Of a stretch of 64,000 bases of DNA, positions 7,761-15,577 are shown in pieces; the stretch's first letter is position 1; every line of letters starts with the position of its first letter. The notes beneath the pieces were generated by a model, which had not been told where the DNA came from, did not search any database, and saw only the letters and a program-made list of their open reading frames with translations. The DNA comes from UBA1479 sp964012715 (GTDB lineage: Bacteria > Pseudomonadota > Alphaproteobacteria > Rhodospirillales > Casp-alpha2). The stretch is taken from NCBI GenBank assembly GCA_964012715.1, contig CAXGUG010000001.1, positions 95,250-159,249 of the forward strand, in the 5' to 3' direction. Both the position numbers and the translations under genes were made by a program.

Positions 7761-7776
7761 TGCACAAGCCATGCCA
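7761..7776 (-). promoter_or_regulatory. Sigma-54-like promoter of the multihaem operon
   Basis: TGGCATGGCTTGTGCA on the minus strand fits TGGCACG-N4-TTGCA with exact GG-N10-GC spacing and mismatches only at less conserved bases. The predicted start, near 7750, would give a leader of about 170 bases that contains the whole hexaloop/terminator element. This suggests NtrC-type nitrogen control on top of NasT antitermination. The rest of the 319-base gap (7580-7898) is AT-rich near the nasS end and shows no gene. Confidence 0.5.
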
Positions 7777-7898
7777 ACAGCAGAGGACAGGATTTTCAAG
7801 GAGTTACACCCCTCCACATCCTGCCTTCGACAGAAGGATGCATATATTTTATACACAAAATTTACAAAGGTTATTTTTTAGGCATCTGGAATGCGCGT

Positions 7899-9104
7899 TC
7901 AAGCGCAGGGGGAATCAAACACCGCATCCCCGAAGAACAGCCCCTTGGCATCCCCCGTGCCTTCGGTTTTCCAATCGGCATCCGGAACGGTCATGCCAAG
8001 CGTGCGCACGGCCTCGCGATAGATGTCGGGGCGATAGACCTGCGCGGCCACGGCGCAGACGTCCGTGTCCTGATCGACCTGCCGCCAGCGGATCATTTGT
8101 TCCGCGAACCAGGCGGCGTGCGAACGCCAGGGGAAATTGGCGTTGTCGCGAAAAAAGGTGATGAAATCCGGATCGGCCAGCACCGGGCCGCCGCCCAGGC
8201 GCGGCAGATCCCCGGCCATCGCCTCGGCCAGGATCGGCGCCGGGATATCCAGATAGCCCGGTGCGGACAACGTCTCGGCCACGGCCAATCGGTTTTCCGG
8301 CATCTCGACCCAACGCGCCGCTTCGACCAGGGCGCGGACCAGGGCCCGCACGGTCCGGGGATGGGCCGAGGCCCAGGCCGCGCGCATGCCCAGAACCTTT
8401 TCCGGACCGTTATGCCAAAGCTGCGATTTGGTCACGACGATCTCGCCGACCCCGGCTTCGACCGCGACCGCATTCCAGGGTGCACCGACGCAGAACCCGT
8501 CGATCAACCCCTGATCCAGGTTGGCGACCATCAAGGGCGGCGGAATGACCACCAGACGGACATCGAAATCCGGATTGATCCCGGCGGCGGCCAGCCAGCC
8601 GCGCAGCTCGTAATTATGGGTCGAGAACGGAAACACCACGCCGAAGGTCAGCGGCGGGCGCCCGGCGGCAACGTCTTCGGCGATCACCGTTTTCAACGCG
8701 CGCGCGCCCGACATCACATCATCCGGATCCAACCCCGCGCCCTGCAATCGCCCATACAGAGCGGCCGAGACGGTGATCGCATTGCCGTTCAGGCCCAGGG
8801 CCATGGGCGCGATCATCGGGGTGCGGACGTGGCCCACCCCCAGGGTCGAGGCGACGACCATCGGCCCCAGCATATGGGCGCAGTCCAGATGCCCGATCGA
8901 CACCTTGTCACGGATCGACGCCCAGGACTGTTCGCGGGAAATCCGCAGGTCCAGGCCGTATTTTTCGGCGAACCCGAATTCGGCGGCGGCGACCACGGGG
9001 GCGCAATCCAACAGCGGGATGATACCGGCGTGCACGGTCGAGACCTCGGGCGGGCCGTCAGCCAGCGCGTCGTTGTGGTCTTGATCGTCGTAGCTGTCAG
9101 GCAC
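7899..9104 (-). CDS. nasS: Nitrate/nitrite sensor NasS
   Basis: NrtA-like protein without any signal peptide, hence cytoplasmic. In known NasS-NasT systems NasS binds nitrate/nitrite and otherwise sequesters the antiterminator NasT. It keeps the ligand-domain features shared with NrtA (STHNYELRGWLAAAGI, FCVGAPWNAVAV). I chose the GTG at 9104, which has GGAG upstream and lies 25 bases after the nasT stop; a TTG at 9140 would overlap nasT and is less likely. About 401 residues is normal. It is encoded directly after nasT, the usual partner gene. The targets are probably the two leaders at 2544-2614 and 7606-7672. Confidence 0.92.
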   Translation of the reverse strand: MPDSYDDQDHNDALADGPPEVSTVHAGIIPLLDCAPVVAAAEFGFAEKYGLDLRISREQSWASIRDKVSIGHLDCAHMLGPMVVASTLGVGHVRTPMIAPMALGLNGNAITVSAALYGRLQGAGLDPDDVMSGARALKTVIAEDVAAGRPPLTFGVVFPFSTHNYELRGWLAAAGINPDFDVRLVVIPPPLMVANLDQGLIDGFCVGAPWNAVAVEAGVGEIVVTKSQLWHNGPEKVLGMRAAWASAHPRTVRALVRALVEAARWVEMPENRLAVAETLSAPGYLDIPAPILAEAMAGDLPRLGGGPVLADPDFITFFRDNANFPWRSHAAWFAEQMIRWRQVDQDTDVCAVAAQVYRPDIYREAVRTLGMTVPDADWKTEGTGDAKGLFFGDAVFDSPCA

Positions 9105-9129
9105 CTTGGTCTCCGTTCCCCCGGGGGCG

Positions 9130-9717
9130 TCAGGACGCAATTCTTTCCGCCATCACCAAGCTATTGGCGATGTCGACGATGCGTTTCTTTTCGTTCATGG
9201 CTGTCTTGCGCAGGGCGGCATAGGCTTCTTCCTCGCTCATGCCCCGGCGCTGCATCAGGATTCCCTTGGCCCGCTCGATGGTCTTGCGTTCCGACAGGGC
9301 CGTCTTGGCTTCGGACAATTCGGCCTGGAGGCGCGAGAAGGCATTGAAGCGGGAAATCGTCAGATCGACGATCTGGTTGACCCGTTCTTTCTTCAGGCCG
9401 TCGACGATATAGGCACTGACCCCGGCGTCGACCGCGGCGTCCGTCATCGCCCGGTCCGTTTCGTCGACGAACACGGCGGTCGGGCGGCGAACCTCGCGCG
9501 AGACCTGAAACATCTGTTCCAAGGTATCGCGCGACGGGTTTTCCAAGTCGATCAGGATGACGTCCGGATCGATCGCGAAGATCTTCTTCAACAGATTGTC
9601 GACATTATCGATATGAACAACGCCGGTATGCCCGGCCTCGGCCAGGCCATCCATGAGGATCGCCGCCCGAACCGGGTTCTCGTCGATAACGACTATGCTG
9701 ACCTTACCGTCCGACAT
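9130..9717 (-). CDS. nasT: ANTAR-domain antiterminator NasT
   Basis: A 195-residue response-regulator-like protein. The N-terminal receiver-like domain (SIVVIDENPVRAAILMDG; DVILIDLENP) is followed by a linker helix. A C-terminal ANTAR domain (KTIERAKGILMQRRGMSEEEAYAALRKTAMN) binds RNA. Known role: binding tandem hexaloop hairpins in nitrate-assimilation leaders to prevent termination. The ATG at 9717 puts the receiver domain at the N-terminus; a GTG at 9762 would add 15 residues. A sigma-70-like promoter sits about 80 bases upstream, consistent with constitutive nasTS expression and control at protein level. Confidence 0.93.
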   Translation of the reverse strand: MSDGKVSIVVIDENPVRAAILMDGLAEAGHTGVVHIDNVDNLLKKIFAIDPDVILIDLENPSRDTLEQMFQVSREVRRPTAVFVDETDRAMTDAAVDAGVSAYIVDGLKKERVNQIVDLTISRFNAFSRLQAELSEAKTALSERKTIERAKGILMQRRGMSEEEAYAALRKTAMNEKKRIVDIANSLVMAERIAS

Positions 9718-9794
9718 CGCGCCGTGACCTATGCCCCCATCGGCTAGGATCAAATTTGGCACATCCCCGCCGTTGCGGATGCGTTGTGCAGCGC

Positions 9795-9823
9795 AGCATA
9801 TCCGTACCCCCTCTTACATTCAA
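9795..9823 (-). promoter_or_regulatory. Sigma-70-like promoter of nasTS
   Basis: TTGAAT (9823-9818) and TATGCT (9800-9795) are separated by 17 bases on the minus strand, each matching four of six consensus bases. It lies in the 112-base gap between korB and nasT. Confidence 0.4.
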
Positions 9824-9875
9824 GCAGATGCATGAGCAGGCAGGCGCAGAAAGACGGTTGAGCTTTTCCGAAGGC

Positions 9876-10913
9876 TTAGACGGTCCAGGTCTTACCACCG
9901 CCAAGCAGCTTGGCCAGTCCCGCCCGGTCCATCGTGCGGGCCGGATCGTCGCCGCGCAGGTCGGTGAACTCACCCCCCGGCGCGTGATACAGAACGCCCA
10001 GGGCCAACGGCAGGTCCGGGCCGTCCATGCGGGCCAGGATCATCGCCAGGGCCATGTTGCCTTCGTCATGCACGGTCACGTCATAGACCGGCCCGCCTTG
10101 GGCGACGGGAACGACCCGCGCCGTGCCCGACTGCCAATCGACGACGATGCCTTTGTCCCGGTCCTTGCCGAAGATCAGCGGCTTGCCGTGTTCGACCCGC
10201 AGGGTCCGGTCGGCGCTGAGGCCCTTGTCGCGGACGGCTTCGAAGGCGCCGTCGTTGAACACCACGCAGTTCTGCAAAATCTCGACGAACGACGTGCCCT
10301 TGTTGGCCTGGGCCGCCTTCAACACGCCGGGTAGATGATCCTGCAGCGTGTCGGCGGAGCGGGCGACGAAGCGCGCCCCTGCACCCAGCGCCAGGACAGC
10401 CGCATTGACCGGGGATTCGACCGAGCCACCGGGCGACGAGGGCGAGCGCATACCCGCCGCCGAAGCCGGGGAATACTGCCCCTTGGTCAACCCATAGACG
10501 GCGTTATTCGGCATGATCAGGTTGAGGTCCACATTCCGGCGCAACGCATGCATCAGGTGGTTGCCGCCGATCGACAGGAAATCCCCGTCGCCGCCGACGA
10601 CCCAGACGTCCAGGCCCGGATTGGCCATCTTCACGCCCGTCGCCACGGCGGGCGCGCGGCCATGGATCGTGTGGAAGCCATAGGTCGCCAGGTAATAGGG
10701 AAAGCGGGCGGCGCAACCGATGCCGGAGACGAAGACGACGTCCTCGGGCCGACGGCCGATATCGGCCAGCACGCCGCGCACGGCTTTCAGGATGGCGTAG
10801 TCGCCGCAGCCGGGGCACCAGCGAACTTCTTGGTCCGAGGTAAAATCGCGGGCGGTCAGGGGATCGGCGCCCACCGCTTCGGCGGTCGCGACGGAGGGGT
10901 TCATGACGTTCAT
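9876..10913 (-). CDS. korB: 2-oxoacid:ferredoxin oxidoreductase beta subunit (KorB-type)
   Basis: Thiamine-diphosphate-binding subunit of a two-subunit 2-oxoglutarate (or pyruvate-like) ferredoxin oxidoreductase. The N-terminal motif WCPGCGDYAILKAV, the ThDP-binding stretch GGDGDFLSIGGNHLMHALRRN and the conserved NNAVYGLTKGQYSPAS are all visible. The ATG at 10913 overlaps the korA stop as TGATG, with AAGGA seven bases upstream, indicating translational coupling. KorAB oxidises 2-oxoglutarate to succinyl-CoA and reduces ferredoxin, or runs in reverse in reductive carbon fixation. No gamma or delta subunit gene is adjacent. Substrate choice cannot be fixed from sequence alone. Confidence 0.9.
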   Translation of the reverse strand: MNVMNPSVATAEAVGADPLTARDFTSDQEVRWCPGCGDYAILKAVRGVLADIGRRPEDVVFVSGIGCAARFPYYLATYGFHTIHGRAPAVATGVKMANPGLDVWVVGGDGDFLSIGGNHLMHALRRNVDLNLIMPNNAVYGLTKGQYSPASAAGMRSPSSPGGSVESPVNAAVLALGAGARFVARSADTLQDHLPGVLKAAQANKGTSFVEILQNCVVFNDGAFEAVRDKGLSADRTLRVEHGKPLIFGKDRDKGIVVDWQSGTARVVPVAQGGPVYDVTVHDEGNMALAMILARMDGPDLPLALGVLYHAPGGEFTDLRGDDPARTMDRAGLAKLLGGGKTWTV

Positions 10914-12790
10914 CACAGATCCTTTCGAAGGGCGGCGTCGACCTCGGCCACGGTGAAGGGTTGGCCGGTCACGCGGTTCAGTCCGCTGAACGAGACATCA
11001 GGGAAGTGGCATTGCAGATGGCCGCGCAACTGGCCGGAATTGAGTTCCGCCACGACGATGCGGTCATAGCGGGCAAAAATGTCCGCCAGGCCGTGCGGCA
11101 ACGGCGACAAGTGACGTAGATGCAGGTGTCCGACGGCATGGCCCTCGGCGGCCAGATCCTCGACCGCGGTCTTCAGCGCGCCGCAGGTCGATCCCCAACC
11201 GACGACCAGCACTTTGCCGCTGTCGGTCCCGGCGCAAATTTCGGCGGCGGGCAGGCTGTCGCGTACGCGGTCGAGCTTGGCCGCGCGCAGGTCGGTCATT
11301 TCCTGGTGGTTGGCCGGATCGTAGGAAATATGCCCCGACGACGCCGAACGCTCGATCCCGCCCAGGCGATGGGCCAGACCGGTCATCCCCGGCACGGCCC
11401 AGGGGCGGGCCAGGGTTTCCGGATCGCGGCGGAACGGATGGAAGCCTTCCGGGTCGATGTCGCGGCGGACCGTCAGGTCCGGCAGCGTATCGACATCCGG
11501 CACCTGCCAGGGTTCGGCGGCATTGGCCGTATAGGCATCGGACAGGATGATCACCGGGGTCATGTAGGTCAGGGCGACACGCGCCGCCTCGACCACCGTA
11601 TCGAACGAATCGCCCGGGCCGGCGGCGGCGAACACCGGCAGGGGAGCCTCGCCGTGTCGGCCATGCAGGGCCAGATTCAGATCGGCCTGTTCAACCTTGG
11701 TCGGCATGCCGGTGGACGGACCGGCGCGCTGCACGTCGATGACCAGCAGCGGCAGCTCCGCGGCGGCGGCCAGGCCCAGGGCCTCGGCCTTCAGCGCCAT
11801 GCCGGGGCCGCTGGTCCCGGTCACACCCAACGCACCGGCAAAGGACGCGCCGATCGCGGCGGTGGCGGCGGCGATTTCATCTTCGGCTTGGAAGGTCGCG
11901 ACGCCTTCGCCGCCCAGCTTGGCCAGACCGTGCAGAATCGCCGAGGCCGGGGTGATCGGATAGGAACAATAATGCAGGCGCAGGCCACTCAGGGCCGACG
12001 ACGCCGCCAGCCCCATGACCATGCCGTCGATGCCGGTCATCATCCGGTAGGTGCCGGGTGCCGGTTGCGCCGGGGCGACCGAACGCAGGCGCGTCGGCGG
12101 GGCGAATTCCGTGACGTCGCCATAGGTATGACCGGCGTCCAGGGCCGCGATATTGGCCTCGGCGATTTCCGGGCGCTTGGCGAACTTGCTGCGCAGCCAG
12201 GCCGTCGTCGGGGCGCGGTCCTGGGCGAACATCCAATGGACCAACCCCAGCGCCCAGAAGTTGCGCGCGGTCTCGGCCTCTTTCTTGGTCACGCCGGTCG
12301 GCATCGCGGCTTCGCGGGTCAGACGGGAAATCTCGATGCTCTCGACGCGGTAGCCGTCGAGGCTGCCGTCTTCAAACGGGTTCTCGGCGTAGCCGGCTTT
12401 CTCCAACCCACGCTTGGCGAAGGCGTCGGTATCGACGATCAACAGGCCGCCGGGACGCAGGGATTTCAGATTGGTCTTCAGCGCCGCCGGATTGAACGCG
12501 ACCAGCACGTCGACCGTGTCGCCATGGGTCCGAACCGTGTCGCCGCCCAATTGAATTTGATAGGCCGACACGCCGAAGGTCGTACCCGCCGGGGCACGAA
12601 TTTCCGCCGGGAAGTCGGGAAAGGTCATGAAGCCGTGACCGGCCAGGGCCGATGATTTGGTGAACTCCGAACCCAGGGTCTGGATGCCGTCGCCGGAGTC
12701 TCCGGCGAAGCGGACCACGGCGGGCCCCATGGAAGGAACAGGGGCGGCGCCCGGGTCCAAGGGGTCGGTGGCGAGAGGTTGATCGAGCAT
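10913..12790 (-). CDS. korA: 2-oxoacid:ferredoxin oxidoreductase alpha subunit with fused gamma domain (KorA-type)
   Basis: A 625-residue protein in which a gamma domain (about residues 25-200, starting RFAGDSGDGIQTLG) is fused in front of the alpha (pyrimidine-binding) domain carrying YPITPAS and AEDEIAAATAAIGASFAG. This is the usual architecture of two-subunit KorA enzymes in actinobacteria, archaea and some proteobacteria. It is oxygen-tolerant in several relatives (established for the family, not shown here). It is co-translated with korB. The upstream region on the minus strand contains the dyad at 12918. Ferredoxin reduced by KorAB might supply the AprB-like ferredoxin cluster encoded divergently, which is only an inference. 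Confidence 0.9.
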   Translation of the reverse strand: MLDQPLATDPLDPGAAPVPSMGPAVVRFAGDSGDGIQTLGSEFTKSSALAGHGFMTFPDFPAEIRAPAGTTFGVSAYQIQLGGDTVRTHGDTVDVLVAFNPAALKTNLKSLRPGGLLIVDTDAFAKRGLEKAGYAENPFEDGSLDGYRVESIEISRLTREAAMPTGVTKKEAETARNFWALGLVHWMFAQDRAPTTAWLRSKFAKRPEIAEANIAALDAGHTYGDVTEFAPPTRLRSVAPAQPAPGTYRMMTGIDGMVMGLAASSALSGLRLHYCSYPITPASAILHGLAKLGGEGVATFQAEDEIAAATAAIGASFAGALGVTGTSGPGMALKAEALGLAAAAELPLLVIDVQRAGPSTGMPTKVEQADLNLALHGRHGEAPLPVFAAAGPGDSFDTVVEAARVALTYMTPVIILSDAYTANAAEPWQVPDVDTLPDLTVRRDIDPEGFHPFRRDPETLARPWAVPGMTGLAHRLGGIERSASSGHISYDPANHQEMTDLRAAKLDRVRDSLPAAEICAGTDSGKVLVVGWGSTCGALKTAVEDLAAEGHAVGHLHLRHLSPLPHGLADIFARYDRIVVAELNSGQLRGHLQCHFPDVSFSGLNRVTGQPFTVAEVDAALRKDL

Positions 12791-12917
12791 GGCCGGGTGT
12801 CCTTATGACTACATCTGGCTGAATTTCACCGATCCCCGGAATGCCCACCTCACGTGTGCATCGGCGGGGGAGCGGCGACGTTGGGCGGACTATGCCCGCG
12901 CCGGGCCGATCGGTTCC

Positions 12918-12931
12918 GTCAATTAATTGCC
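12918..12931. promoter_or_regulatory. GTCAATTAATTGCC dyad in the korA / DUF971 divergent region
   Basis: Thirteen of 14 bases equal the palindrome at 2796-2809. It sits in the 258-base divergent region between korA (minus) and the DUF971 gene (plus), suited to control either one. Confidence 0.35.
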
Positions 12932-13048
12932 GGGGAAAAATAAAAACGCCTTCGTCAACGAATTGCTTTTTTGGCGGGGCTCCTCGCGCTTGGATCATGG
13001 GCAGAATTTCACGGGACCCTACTCCCCCCGCTTTTAAGGAGCCCGCCC

Positions 13049-13390
13049 ATGCAACCCACCGGGATCACCGTCCCCGCCGACCGCGCGTCGCTGGAAATCA
13101 CCTGGCCCGACGGCCTGCGTCAAAGCCTGCGCGCGACGACCCTGCGCAGCATGAGCCGCTCGGCCCGGTCGGAAAGCGCGCGCCTCAAAGGATGGGACGT
13201 GCCGCCGCAGGAAGATCTGACCATTCAGTCGGTCGAAGCGGTCGGCGTCTACGCCATCAACATCACGTTTTCCGACGGCTACGCCAAAGGAATCTTTCCT
13301 TGGGAGATGCTCCGGGATGCCATCGGCGCCCTGGCTTTTCAGGGACTTAGCGCCAACCAGGCCGAGGCCATCGCCGGCGTTGGCAATTAG
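13049..13390 (+). CDS. DUF971-domain protein
   Basis: A 113-residue protein of the DUF971 (gamma-butyrobetaine hydroxylase-like N-terminal) family. It shows LEITWPDGLRQSL at the N-terminus, then VGVYAINITFSDGYAKGIFPWEMLR at the end, the pattern expected for this small fold. AAGGAG is placed correctly before the ATG at 13049. Related proteins are often near Fe-S assembly or electron-transfer genes; function is not settled. Here it precedes, on the same strand, an AprA-like flavoprotein and a ferredoxin. A hairpin lies between them, so it may or may not be part of their operon. Confidence 0.85.
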   Translation: MQPTGITVPADRASLEITWPDGLRQSLRATTLRSMSRSARSESARLKGWDVPPQEDLTIQSVEAVGVYAINITFSDGYAKGIFPWEMLRDAIGALAFQGLSANQAEAIAGVGN

Positions 13391-13395
13391 TTGAC
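13382..13395. promoter_or_regulatory. GGCAATTAGTTGAC, third copy of the dyad motif
   Basis: Overlaps the stop codon of the DUF971 gene, lies 140 bases upstream of the AprA-like gene, and contains a TTGACA-like element (13391-13396). It shares 11 of 14 bases with the copy at 2796-2809. Confidence 0.3.
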
Positions 13396-13404
13396 AGACA
13401 AGAC

Positions 13405-13426
13405 CCAATGCTGCGGCGCAGCATGG
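13405..13426 (+). terminator. Short hairpin after the DUF971 gene
   Basis: ATGCTGC-GGC-GCAGCAT forms a 7-bp stem (13408-13424) that can extend as CCA/TGG around a bulged A. A strong U-tract is absent, so it is a weak terminator at best. Confidence 0.35.
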
Positions 13427-13534
13427 TTGTCACAAACAAGTTAACGGCCGCCGACGGCACCGAACTCGGCACACCCGGCGGCCCCAACACCGAACAAACC
13501 AAGATATTCCGAATAAGACCGAAAGGACGGAACC

Positions 13535-15274
13535 ATGGATGAAATTACGGAAGGCATGTCGCAGGTCGATTGCGACATTCTCGTCATCGGCGGCGGCACG
13601 GCTGGCCCGATGGCTGCCTACAGGGCGAAAAAGAAAAACCCGAACGCGAAGGTCATCCTGCTGGAAAAGGCCAACGTCAAACGCTCGGGCGCGATCTCCA
13701 TGGGCATGGACGGCCTGAACAACGCCGTCATCCCCGGTCACTCCACCCCGGAGCAGTACGTCAAGGAAATCACCATCGCCAACGACGGCATCGTCGACCA
13801 GGCGGCGGTCTATAAGTACGCCCAGAACTGCTACGAAATCATTCAGGAGCTGGATAACTTCGGCATCCGCTTCCAGAAGGACGAAAACGGCGACTACGAC
13901 GTCAAGAAGGTGCACCACATCGGCACCTACGTCCTGCCGATGCCCAACGGCGACACGGTCAAAAAGGCCCTGTATCGCCAGTTGAAGCGCGCACGCCTGC
14001 TGATCTCGAACCGCTACATGGCGACCCGCCTGCTGACCGGCAAGGACGGCCGCATCGCCGGCGCCATCGCCGTCAACACCCGCAACGCCGAATTCCTGGT
14101 GGTCCGGGCCAAGGCCGTGATCCTGTGTATGGGCGCCGCCGGCCGCCTGGGTCTGCCGACCTCGGGCTATCTGTACGGCACGTACGAGAACGCCGCCAAC
14201 TCGGGCGACGGCTACGCCATGGCCTATCACGCCGGCGCGGGCCTGGCGAACCTCGAATGCTTCCAGATCAACCCGTTGATCAAGGATTACAACGGCCCCG
14301 CCTGCGCCTATGTCGCCGGGCCGTTCGGCGGCTATACCGCCAACAACGAAGGCATGCGCTTCATCGAGTGCGATTACTGGTCCGGCCAGATGATGCAGGA
14401 GTTCTACAACGAACTGCAGTCGGGCAAGGGGCCGGTGTTCCTGAAGCTCAACCACCTGGCCGATGAAACCATTTCGGAAATCGAAACCATCCTGCACGAG
14501 GTCGAACGCCCGACGCGCGGTCGCTTCCAGATCAACCGCGGCAACGACTATCGCCACGGCATGATCGAAATGCACATCTCGGAAATCGGTTTCTGCTCGG
14601 GCCATTCGGCCTCGGGTGTGTTCGTCGACGACAACGCCTGCACCACGGTGCCGGGCCTGTACGCCGCGGGCGACATGGCCAGCGTGCCGCACAACTACAT
14701 GCTGGGCGCCTTCACCAACGGTGCCGTCGCCGGTGAACATGCCATCGACTTCGTCAACGACGTCGACTTCGCCGACATCGACGAAGATTTCATCGCTGCC
14801 GAAAAGGAACGCGTGCTGGCCCCGACCAAGCGCACCGACGGTATTCCGCCGAACCAGATCGAGTACAAGACCCGCCGTCTGGTCAACGACTACCTGCAGC
14901 CGCCCAAGGTCACCCGCAAGATGCAGCTGGCCCAGGACCGCTTCGCCGAAACGCGCGAGGTCATGGAAAACGAAATGGTCGCGCGCAACGCCCACGAGCT
15001 GATGCGCTCGCTGGAAGTGTCCTCGATCATGGATTGCGCCGACATGGCGGCCTTCGCCTCGTTGTTCCGCACCGAAAGCCGGTGGGGCCTGTATCACAAC
15101 CGCGCCGACTATCCGGAACGCGACAACGAGAACTGGTTCTGCCACTCCCTCCTGTCCAAGGACGGCGACGGCAAGATGACGATCCGCAAAAAGGAAGTCG
15201 ATCCCTACATCATCCCCATCGAAGACGACGAGAAGGATGCCTACGACAAGCAGCGGGTTAAGGCTCAGGCGTAA
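13535..15274 (+). CDS. AprA-like FAD flavoprotein (fumarate reductase/APS reductase alpha superfamily)
   Basis: A 579-residue flavoprotein. The FAD motif GGGTAG is at residues 19-24. KANVKRSGAISMGMDGLNN (45-63) and ANSGDGYAMAYHAGAG (221-236) are closer to the APS-reductase alpha subunit AprA than to FrdA/SdhA. GHSASG (356-361) and a PGLYAAGD FAD-loop follow. It is shorter than dissimilatory AprA (usually above 610). The next gene encodes an equally short AprB-like ferredoxin, so the pair resembles a compact AprBA. Genes for Sat, Qmo or AprM are absent. The substrate may be a sulfur oxyanion or something else entirely; adenylyl-sulfate reduction should not be assumed. GAAAGGACGG precedes the ATG. 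Confidence 0.85.
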   Translation: MDEITEGMSQVDCDILVIGGGTAGPMAAYRAKKKNPNAKVILLEKANVKRSGAISMGMDGLNNAVIPGHSTPEQYVKEITIANDGIVDQAAVYKYAQNCYEIIQELDNFGIRFQKDENGDYDVKKVHHIGTYVLPMPNGDTVKKALYRQLKRARLLISNRYMATRLLTGKDGRIAGAIAVNTRNAEFLVVRAKAVILCMGAAGRLGLPTSGYLYGTYENAANSGDGYAMAYHAGAGLANLECFQINPLIKDYNGPACAYVAGPFGGYTANNEGMRFIECDYWSGQMMQEFYNELQSGKGPVFLKLNHLADETISEIETILHEVERPTRGRFQINRGNDYRHGMIEMHISEIGFCSGHSASGVFVDDNACTTVPGLYAAGDMASVPHNYMLGAFTNGAVAGEHAIDFVNDVDFADIDEDFIAAEKERVLAPTKRTDGIPPNQIEYKTRRLVNDYLQPPKVTRKMQLAQDRFAETREVMENEMVARNAHELMRSLEVSSIMDCADMAAFASLFRTESRWGLYHNRADYPERDNENWFCHSLLSKDGDGKMTIRKKEVDPYIIPIEDDEKDAYDKQRVKAQA

Positions 15275-15328
15275 CGCCCGAGCCCCCATCCGCCGCCCCA
15301 GACCAGATCAAGATTCAGGAGAAATCCG

Positions 15329-15562
15329 ATGCCTCTCGCAGAACAACCCTCTTCCGTCCCCGTCGTCGTCGATGAAGGAAAATGCATTGCCGACAAGGGC
15401 TGCACCGTTTGCGTCGACGTCTGCCCGCTGGACGTGTTGCGCATCTCGGACACCACCGGCAAGGCCTTCATGAAGTACGACGAATGCTGGTACTGCATGC
15501 CGTGCGAAGCCGACTGCCCGACGGGCGCCGTCAGCGTCAACATCCCCTTCCTGCTGCGTTGA
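15329..15562 (+). CDS. Short AprB-like 2[4Fe-4S] ferredoxin
   Basis: A 77-residue ferredoxin with two [4Fe-4S] sites: Cys19, 25, 28, 32 and Cys53, 56, 59, 63. The DECWYCMPCEADCPTGAV stretch with a Trp right after the first Cys mirrors AprB. The long C-terminal tail by which AprB wraps AprA is missing (AprB is about 150 residues). It is preceded by AGGAGA and encoded 54 bases after the flavoprotein. Predicted role: passing electrons to or from the flavoprotein FAD. The partner could be KorAB-derived reductant or the respiratory chain. Confidence 0.9.
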   Translation: MPLAEQPSSVPVVVDEGKCIADKGCTVCVDVCPLDVLRISDTTGKAFMKYDECWYCMPCEADCPTGAVSVNIPFLLR

Positions 15563-15577
15563 CCGAGGAGAGCCTTC

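Noticed and set aside
9105..9140. Longer NasS start (TTG at 9140)
   Set aside because: It overlaps the nasT coding end and has no ribosome-binding site, whereas the GTG at 9104 has GGAG placed correctly.
13430..15289. A 619-codon minus-strand frame opposite the AprA-like gene
   Set aside because: Only the plus strand encodes a recognisable FAD protein; the opposite product is low-complexity and has no ribosome-binding site.
13535..15562. Calling the flavoprotein-ferredoxin pair adenylyl-sulfate reductase AprBA outright
   Set aside because: Both proteins are shorter than true AprA and AprB and all partner genes (sat, qmo, aprM) are absent here, so APS reduction is not supported.
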